From the IMG/VR virus record IMGVR_UViG_3300009314_000073, positions 1-27,682 of that record: a stretch of DNA of 27,682 bases, one strand, 5' to 3'. Below are positions 24,197 through 27,682 of this stretch, piece by piece. Source of the DNA: a virus. Numbering within the stretch: position 1 is the first letter of the stretch; each line of letters begins with the position of its first letter. Made by a program: the position numbers and the translations under genes. The notes under the pieces were generated by a model. The model saw only the letters and a program-made list of their open reading frames with translations, was not told the DNA's origin and did no database searches.

Positions 24197-24986
24197 AAAG
24201 GATTTCAAGTACGCTCGGCCAGATGTATTCAAAGTCTATACTATGGGCGATGAGCATTTGGGTACTAAGCATTGCTCTGAGAAGGAAATCTTAAAACACG
24301 TCAATCAAATCAAGAATGATCCTTTTGCTTACTGGGTAGGTATGGGGGATAAGGCTGAGTTCATAACTCCGATTGACCCTAGATGGGACGTGGATGTTAT
24401 CGCTGATTATGTTCATCCCGATAACATAGCTTACGACCAGTCGGAAAGATATTGTGATATTTACTCACCTATTACTCATAAATGTCTTGGTTTAATAGAG
24501 GGCAATCACGAAGATTCAATCAGGGCACACTCTCATATAGACGTACAAAAGAATATCTGTAAAAGGTTAGGCGTCCCGAATTTGGGTTACTCCGCATTTA
24601 TCAAGATACTATTTCAAAGGTCGGGAGGTCATGTTGAGAAGATAGTGGGATTCTTCACTCATGGCGCTGGATGTGCCACAACCAAAGGGGCGAAGTTAAA
24701 TAGACTACAGAGAGTAATGGACTCATTTGAAGCTGATATCTATGCACACGGACACGTCCACGACATTATAACGGACAACAAATCGTATATTACGTTAGAC
24801 CAGAATAACAAAATAAAGCAGAAAGAGAAGTATGGAGCTATGACTGGTTGCTTCTTCACCACGTATTCCCAGGGTGTAAGGGCTAGTTATGGAGAAAAGA
24901 AAAACTACCCGCCTACTATTATCGGTTGTCCAATATTCACGATAATTCCGGACAAAGGGATTATATCTGTGGGAGGAAGTCACTAG
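24183..24986 (+). CDS. calcineurin-like metallophosphoesterase
   Basis: A 267-residue protein with all the dimetal phosphoesterase motifs: G-D23-E-H25 (motif I), G-M-G-D56 (motif II), G-N108-H109-E-D (motif III), F-T-H160-G (motif IV) and G-H191-V-H193 (motif V). Members hydrolyse phosphomonoesters, diesters or cyclic nucleotides; the substrate here is unknown. It is encoded between two membrane proteins of the presumed lysis region. It might degrade a signalling nucleotide, process DNA ends, or serve lysis; none is shown. No signal peptide, so probably cytoplasmic. Confidence 0.9.
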   Translation: MEVIEKDFKYARPDVFKVYTMGDEHLGTKHCSEKEILKHVNQIKNDPFAYWVGMGDKAEFITPIDPRWDVDVIADYVHPDNIAYDQSERYCDIYSPITHKCLGLIEGNHEDSIRAHSHIDVQKNICKRLGVPNLGYSAFIKILFQRSGGHVEKIVGFFTHGAGCATTKGAKLNRLQRVMDSFEADIYAHGHVHDIITDNKSYITLDQNNKIKQKEKYGAMTGCFFTTYSQGVRASYGEKKNYPPTIIGCPIFTIIPDKGIISVGGSH

Positions 24987-24996
24987 AATAGCTAAG

Positions 24997-25065
24997 ATGC
25001 GTTACAGGTACATCTATAAATTGGATGATAAGGAAGTAACCGAGAAGATAGTACGTGCATATTAG
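24997..25065 (+). CDS. possible micro-ORF (22 aa)
   Basis: A basic/acidic 22-residue frame (M-R-Y-R-Y-I-Y-K-L-D-D-K-E-V-T-E-K-I-V) that looks coding-like but has no clear SD of its own beyond GGAGG at 24971-24975, which is too far upstream. It could be real or the remains of a gene. Low confidence. Confidence 0.25.
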   Translation: MRYRYIYKLDDKEVTEKIVRAY

Positions 25066-25092
25066 AATCTGACGAAGGGATAAGGGAGTCTG

Positions 25093-25272
25093 ATGGAAGA
25101 GCCGGAAACAGCGGAGAATGATTTGGTTGAACGTATAAAGACTACTAAGAACAGGTGCGAGATAGCACTATTGATATTAGATAATGGGAGAGAAGATTTA
25201 ATCTATACGGAGTTGGAAGATATGTATTACGGCACACAAGTTATATTAGACAAGTATTGCATCAAGGAGTAG
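25093..25272 (+). CDS. small acidic hypothetical protein (59 aa)
   Basis: A 59-residue ORF starting M-E-E-P-E-T-A-E-N-D-L-V-E-R-I and continuing with N-R-C-E-I-A-L-L-I-L-D-N-G and D-M-Y-Y-G-T-Q-V-I-L-D-K-Y-C. It is probably helical. AGGGAG lies 7 nt before the ATG. It ends 4 nt before the next gene. No family recognised. Confidence 0.5.
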   Translation: MEEPETAENDLVERIKTTKNRCEIALLILDNGREDLIYTELEDMYYGTQVILDKYCIKE

Positions 25273-25276
25273 ACCG

Positions 25277-25480
25277 ATGGCTACATTTACACAAAAAGAC
25301 AGGGATATGCTGATAGAAATGCACACATCTTTGGTTGGCATTAATGGTCAAGAGGGTTTAATTAAGAGGGTTACAAAACTGTGGGGTAGCCATTATGCGT
25401 TGAAAAGAAAGTTCTACGCCTTGATAGCTTTCCTGTTAGGTTCTGGCGCAATAACAACAGGTATTCTATATATTAATTAG
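25277..25480 (+). CDS. single-TM protein, XhlA/holin-accessory-like
   Basis: A 67-residue protein with an amphipathic N-terminal half (D-R-D-M-L-I-E-M-H-T-S-L, then L-I-K-R-V-T-K-L-W) and one C-terminal membrane segment (F-Y-A-L-I-A-F-L-L-G-S-G-A-I-T-T-G-I-L-Y). This is the XhlA-type layout of proteins that work with holin or endolysin. It lies with another membrane protein after the tail genes. AAGGAG is 7-8 nt before the ATG. Role inferred. Confidence 0.6.
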   Translation: MATFTQKDRDMLIEMHTSLVGINGQEGLIKRVTKLWGSHYALKRKFYALIAFLLGSGAITTGILYIN

Positions 25481-25488
25481 GGATTTTA

Positions 25489-25779
25489 ATGAGCGCACCT
25501 GCACAGACATACTTTTGTGGTAATGGGCATAAGATAGTTGACATTTCACATGGGGATATCATATTAGACGTACCGCCTTGCAATCATTGTGATAATGACA
25601 AGGTTTATATGGTGCTTGAGTGGTACGACCCTGATTATGGTGATATAGACGAAAATATGCCGCATAAACCAATTCGTTATGAGAGTAAAACTATCGAGGT
25701 AGATATTCCAGTCTATGACATTTCTAAACTTAAAGAACTGCAAGGCGAGAATGGTGTCGGTAGGGAGTTATGGCAATAA
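25489..25779 (+). CDS. putative zinc-binding small protein
   Basis: A 96-residue protein with Y-F-C-G-N-G-H near residue 10 and P-P-C-N-H-C near 30, three Cys plus His that could form one zinc site. The rest is acidic (D-P-D-Y-G-D-I-D-E-N) with short strands. It is the last gene before a strong terminator. The SD is very weak (GGATTTTA), so it may rely on coupling to the gene 8 nt upstream. Function unknown. Confidence 0.55.
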   Translation: MSAPAQTYFCGNGHKIVDISHGDIILDVPPCNHCDNDKVYMVLEWYDPDYGDIDENMPHKPIRYESKTIEVDIPVYDISKLKELQGENGVGRELWQ

Positions 25780-25818
25780 TGTGAAATGAGATTTAATTGA
25801 GCGCAATCCATGTAAAAA

Positions 25819-25869
25819 GAGGGGGAGCATCTTATGGTTAAGACCATAGGGTTCTCCCCTTCTTTTTTT
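25819..25869 (+). terminator. strong intrinsic terminator, end of late operon
   Basis: A long stem: 25819-25827 pairs with 25854-25862 (one G-U pair), with an inner stem TATGGT/ACCATA (25833-25838 with 25843-25848). Seven T follow (25863-25869). An A-run at 25814-25818 could let it work weakly on the other strand too. Confidence 0.85.
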
Positions 25870-25932
25870 ATGCTCAATAATTTGAGTACATATATCAATT
25901 TTTGAGTGGACAAAACATAATTTAAAAGGGGG

Positions 25933-25961
25933 TTGACAAAAGTATGTATATGGTATATAAT
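25933..25961 (+). promoter_or_regulatory. consensus sigma-70-type promoter
   Basis: TTGACA (25933-25938), 17 bp, then TATAAT (25956-25961): both hexamers perfect with the optimal spacer. It lies after a terminator and about 33 nt before the ribbon-helix-helix gene. TATAT-GGT-ATATA across the -10 is an imperfect inverted repeat that a small repressor could use. Confidence 0.9.
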
Positions 25962-25993
25962 ATAGACAATACTTAAGTTAGGATTAAAGGGTT

Positions 25994-26161
25994 ATGAGCG
26001 TAGAAGTAGAAGATACGATGTCAATGCAGAAAAAGTTTTTAGTCAAATTGCCTGAGGATGTGCTAGCTAAGATTGGTTCTGCTGCTATAGCTATGGGAAT
26101 TTCCAAATCTGCCATTATCAAAATCGCTATTGCAGAGTACCTCGGCAAGCCTCGTCAATAA
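25994..26161 (+). CDS. ribbon-helix-helix DNA-binding protein
   Basis: A 55-residue protein with the ribbon-helix-helix pattern: strand Q-K-K-F-L-V-K-L-P, then E-D-V-L-A-K-I-G-S-A-A-I-A-M-G helix, then I-S-K-S-A-I-I-K-I-A-I-A-E-Y-L. This is the CopG/Arc-type fold, which dimerises and inserts the strand pair into the DNA major groove. An AAAGG lies upstream of the ATG. It has its own consensus promoter and is followed by a terminator, so it is expressed independently of the late operon. It may repress its own promoter. Length suits the family. Confidence 0.8.
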   Translation: MSVEVEDTMSMQKKFLVKLPEDVLAKIGSAAIAMGISKSAIIKIAIAEYLGKPRQ

Positions 26162-26194
26162 CAATCGGTAAAGTAAAATCTGAGGGGTTTTACG

Positions 26195-26335
26195 ATGAAA
26201 ACAATACCGAGGAAAACAAGCCAACTTCACATAACATATACGGTCAGCTCAATAGTATATACCAATACTACCTTACATAAATATATTTCAAACACATATT
26301 CCAAGCCTATAGTTTACATAAGCGGGACACCCTGA
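26195..26335 (+). CDS. possible small Thr/Tyr-rich protein (46 aa)
   Basis: A 46-residue ORF with GAGGGG about 8 nt before its ATG, 33 nt after the ribbon-helix-helix gene. It is rich in Thr, Ser, Tyr and Ile (T-Y-T-V-S-S-I-V-Y-T-N-T-T-L-H). Its stop lies inside the stem of the terminator that follows. It may be the second gene of a two-gene cassette or a non-coding 3' UTR. Composition is unlike its neighbours. Confidence 0.35.
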   Translation: MKTIPRKTSQLHITYTVSSIVYTNTTLHKYISNTYSKPIVYISGTP

Positions 26336-26356
26336 ATTAACAGGGTGTCCCTTTTT
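26324..26356 (+). terminator. intrinsic terminator of the ribbon-helix-helix cassette
   Basis: GGGACACCCTG (26324-26334) pairs perfectly with CAGGGTGTCCC (26341-26351) across a 6-nt loop and is followed by TTTTT. An 11-bp perfect stem. Confidence 0.9.
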
Positions 26357-26392
26357 ATTTATTAAGGAATTGTGAGGATTTCAGCCTATTTT

Positions 26393-26423
26393 TTGACATT
26401 TTTGTGAGAAAGGATGGTAGTGT
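26393..26423 (+). promoter_or_regulatory. possible promoter for the HTH/coiled-coil gene
   Basis: TTGACA (26393-26398) with TGG-TAGTGT at 26415-26423 as a weak extended -10; the spacing is 19 bp. It lies after a terminator and before a gene at 26476, so some promoter is expected here. The -10 is poor. Confidence 0.35.
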
Positions 26424-26475
26424 ACGTAAGGTGGGAAGTTTGTGTGCGGATGGGAATACGTACTAGGAGGCAGTT

Positions 26476-26856
26476 ATGAAGTCAAGGTATTACAGTAAAT
26501 TCAATGGTCGAGAAGGGGAGGTAATAGCTTATGCTCATACTCATACCCTGTGGGAAACGGCTGATAAGTTCGATGTGGGCTTCACCAGTCACGAAAGATT
26601 CCATGATTGGCTTAAAGATGTGTCTGGTGATAGTGAAATCTGCGTCAAACCGGAAATTGGCAATAAAAGTCTCCGAGAACTGTCTGATTATATTGCTGAT
26701 GCGCTGGTACGGAAGATTAAAGCGCAGGATGAGGAAATATTGCAACTGAGGAAACAGCTACAACGTGAGCAAATAGAGCAGATACAGAAAGAGGATGAGG
26801 TGAGGGTGTCAGGGTATGAGTTATTGAAGATACTAAAGTTAGAGGCTGATCCATGA
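26476..26856 (+). CDS. hypothetical protein with HTH-like N-terminus and coiled coil
   Basis: A 126-residue protein with AGGAGG 8 nt before its ATG. Residues about 12-50 (G-E-V-I-A-Y-A-H-T-H-T-L-W-E-T-A-D-K-F-D-V, then S-H-E-R-F-H-D-W-L) resemble a homeodomain-like HTH. Residues about 80-112 form a coiled coil (K-A-Q-D-E-E-I-L-Q-L-R-K-Q-L-Q-R-E-Q), and the end is a short helix (Y-E-L-L-K-I-L-K-L). This suggests a dimeric DNA-binding protein, perhaps an early regulator. Family not named. Confidence 0.6.
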   Translation: MKSRYYSKFNGREGEVIAYAHTHTLWETADKFDVGFTSHERFHDWLKDVSGDSEICVKPEIGNKSLRELSDYIADALVRKIKAQDEEILQLRKQLQREQIEQIQKEDEVRVSGYELLKILKLEADP

Positions 26857-26924
26857 TTCGTAAATTCTCCATAGGCAGCAAAGTAGTACAGTCAAAGGCA
26901 AATAGTAGTCTGATAGGCACCTAG
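26853..26924 (+). CDS. possible micro-ORF coupled to previous gene
   Basis: A 23-residue frame whose ATG overlaps the previous stop as ATGA (26853-26856). It is basic (M-I-R-K-F-S-I-G-S-K-V-V-Q-S-K). Only the coupling geometry supports it. Confidence 0.25.
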   Translation: MIRKFSIGSKVVQSKANSSLIGT

Positions 26925-26976
26925 TAAAGAGACGGTGCAATATATAGGTGTTCTACACTCAATATGAGGCTGGTAT

Positions 26977-27216
26977 ATGGAACTTGTAGATTGGACAAAA
27001 TACAGAGTTAAAACACTGGAATTCGGGGAATGGACGATTACAGCGAATAGTGCTGACCACGCTATTGATTTCTTGCCTCTAAAGCATAGGGAAGGCGCTA
27101 CTGCTGTTGAAGCCATCTACGTAGACATTTGTTCTCATCACCCTCCCCTAGATATAAATAGAGGCCACCGATTGGTGGCCTCGGCCCTGCCGCCGAAGCG
27201 ACAGGGGAAGTACTAA
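26977..27216 (+). CDS. hypothetical protein (79 aa), 3' end doubtful
   Basis: A 79-residue ORF with a GAGG about 10 nt before its ATG. The first 50 residues look coding-like (L-E-F-G-E-W-T-I-T-A-N-S-A-D-H-A-I-D-F-L). The last 25 residues are encoded by the two stem-loops that on the other strand form a probable small RNA, so the natural end or the whole frame may be fortuitous. No family recognised. Confidence 0.4.
   Translation: MELVDWTKYRVKTLEFGEWTITANSADHAIDFLPLKHREGATAVEAIYVDICSHHPPLDINRGHRLVASALPPKRQGKY
27151..27215 (-). ncRNA. putative minus-strand small RNA with two stem-loops
   Basis: Read on the minus strand from about 27215, the transcript has a first hairpin (27206 to 27185) with a 9-bp stem, one G-U pair, and a cUUCGg tetraloop. 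After two bases a second hairpin follows (27182 to 27161) with a 9-bp perfect stem GAGGCCACC/GGTGGCCTC and loop AATC. Then comes a U-rich stretch TATTTATATC that may serve as terminator. A near-consensus minus-strand promoter lies just upstream (27249-27222). Predicted length is about 60-65 nt. No match to a known RNA family is claimed. Confidence 0.6.
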
Positions 27217-27221
27217 ATACT

Positions 27222-27249
27222 ATTATAGCACATGGCTTGCTTTTGTCAA
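27222..27249 (-). promoter_or_regulatory. minus-strand consensus promoter
   Basis: On the minus strand TTGACA (27249-27244) is followed by 16 bp and TATAAT (27227-27222): both hexamers perfect. Transcription would begin near 27215 and run to the left, opposite to every gene in the window. Confidence 0.8.
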
Positions 27250-27253
27250 TAGG

Positions 27254-27278
27254 GTAGAAGTTGGAACCGTAGAAGTTG
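27254..27278 (+). repeat. 10-bp direct repeat, possible operator
   Basis: GTAGAAGTTG occurs at 27254-27263 and 27269-27278, 15 bp apart, just upstream of the minus-strand promoter and upstream of the gene at 27316. It may be a regulator site. Confidence 0.45.
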
Positions 27279-27315
27279 ACCGGGATAAATATAGAGGTAA
27301 AAAGGAGCAACAACC

Positions 27316-27591
27316 ATGATAATAGGTAATTACAAAATAGAATCCGACCCTTTAAATGTTACCTTATCAGAGAAAAAACTTATCGCAAAGGATACCGAGA
27401 AAAGCAAAGCCGGTGATGAATACTGGTCGGTTATAGGCTACTACGCCACAACCGAAGAGGCTCTCAGGGCTATGGCGAATTACCGCATCAAAAAGTCGGG
27501 ATTAAAAGATAGAGAGTCGCTCCGCAAACTACTTAAAGAAATTCACGAAGAAATCCAGACAGCCAAACAACTTCAATCCTCAGACACGTAG
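27316..27591 (+). CDS. small hypothetical protein of a common phage early type
   Basis: A 91-residue protein with AAAGGAG about 9 nt before its ATG. It starts I-G-N-Y-K-I-E-S-D-P-L-N-V-T-L, then E-Y-W-S-V-I-G-Y-Y-A-T-T-E-E-A-L-R-A-M. It ends with a long charged helix (L-R-K-L-L-K-E-I-H-E-E-I). This layout is familiar from small hypothetical proteins in early regions of many Gram-positive-type phages; their role is not known to me. A short inverted repeat CCTCAGA/TCTGAGG (27578-27605) spans its stop. Confidence 0.7.
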   Translation: MIIGNYKIESDPLNVTLSEKKLIAKDTEKSKAGDEYWSVIGYYATTEEALRAMANYRIKKSGLKDRESLRKLLKEIHEEIQTAKQLQSSDT

Positions 27592-27628
27592 AGCCATATC
27601 TGAGGGCTTTAACGGTAAAGGAGGTAGC

Positions 27629-27682
27629 ATGGTAGTTAAAGCAGATATAAGAGTGAAGTGTCCGTCATGCGGTATAGACCGC
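27629..27682 (+). CDS. start of a zinc-finger-like protein, cut by the window end
   Basis: Only 18 codons are present: V-V-K-A-D-I-R-V-K-C-P-S-C-G-I-D-R. AAAGGAGG lies 5 nt before the ATG. The C-P-S-C-G knuckle suggests a zinc ribbon, as in topoisomerase, primase or small Cys-rich phage proteins. The rest lies outside the window. Confidence 0.6.
   Translation, partial: MVVKADIRVKCPSCGIDR

Noticed and set aside
1-27682. tRNA genes, rRNA, CRISPR arrays, insertion sequences, integrase and attachment sites
   Set aside because: Looked for by eye: no tRNA-like cloverleaf, regularly spaced array, transposase motif or att-like repeat was found.

Overview
The window is a continuous stretch of a tailed bacteriophage or prophage genome. 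Nearly all credible genes lie on the + strand, packed tightly with ATGA-type overlaps and GGAGG-type ribosome binding sites. The host is a bacterium: there are sigma-70-like promoters, intrinsic terminators and strong Shine-Dalgarno sites. AGA/AGG and ATA codons are common. A short ORF resembling the C-terminus of serine recombinases would fit a Chloroflexota or Firmicutes host, but I cannot assign the host from sequence alone.

Layout. (1) 1-2500, replication and regulation: a cysteine-rich small protein; a replication initiator with a lambda O-like N-terminal domain and a DnaA domain I-like C-terminus, carrying what looks like its own origin (palindromic iterons plus an AT-rich block) inside the gene; small unknown proteins; a VRR-NUC nuclease; a sigma-region-4-like regulator; and an XRE/HTH gene that appears frameshifted. 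(2) 2500-2660, a control region: an extended -10 promoter followed almost at once by an intrinsic terminator and a second GC-rich hairpin, just before the late genes. (3) 2666-6162, packaging: small terminase, large terminase, portal. (4) 6146-14104: a recombinase-tail-like ORF, a 41-bp duplication and a 2543-residue giant protein between portal and scaffold. I infer this is an internal or ejected virion protein. (5) 14105-20597, head and connector: terminator, scaffold, major capsid protein, decoration-like proteins, an FmdB-type zinc ribbon protein, a LamG-like lectin-fold protein and an adaptor-like protein. (6) 20594-23779: a 1061-residue tail hub/fibre protein with sugar-binding-like and chaperone-like modules. 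(7) 23776-25779: lysis-like membrane proteins, a calcineurin-like phosphoesterase and small proteins. (8) 25800-27682, accessory: a ribbon-helix-helix regulator in its own promoter-terminator cassette, an HTH/coiled-coil protein, small unknown genes, and a compact minus-strand unit with a near-consensus promoter and two perfect stem-loops that looks like a small RNA gene.

No tape measure, tail tube, tail sheath, endolysin or integrase was recognised. Together with the giant protein beside the portal this favours a short-tailed (podovirus-like) particle, but that is inference. The late genes appear to form one long transcription unit with at least one internal terminator (14235-14266). A promoter-terminator pair in front of terS would make sense under Q-like antitermination.
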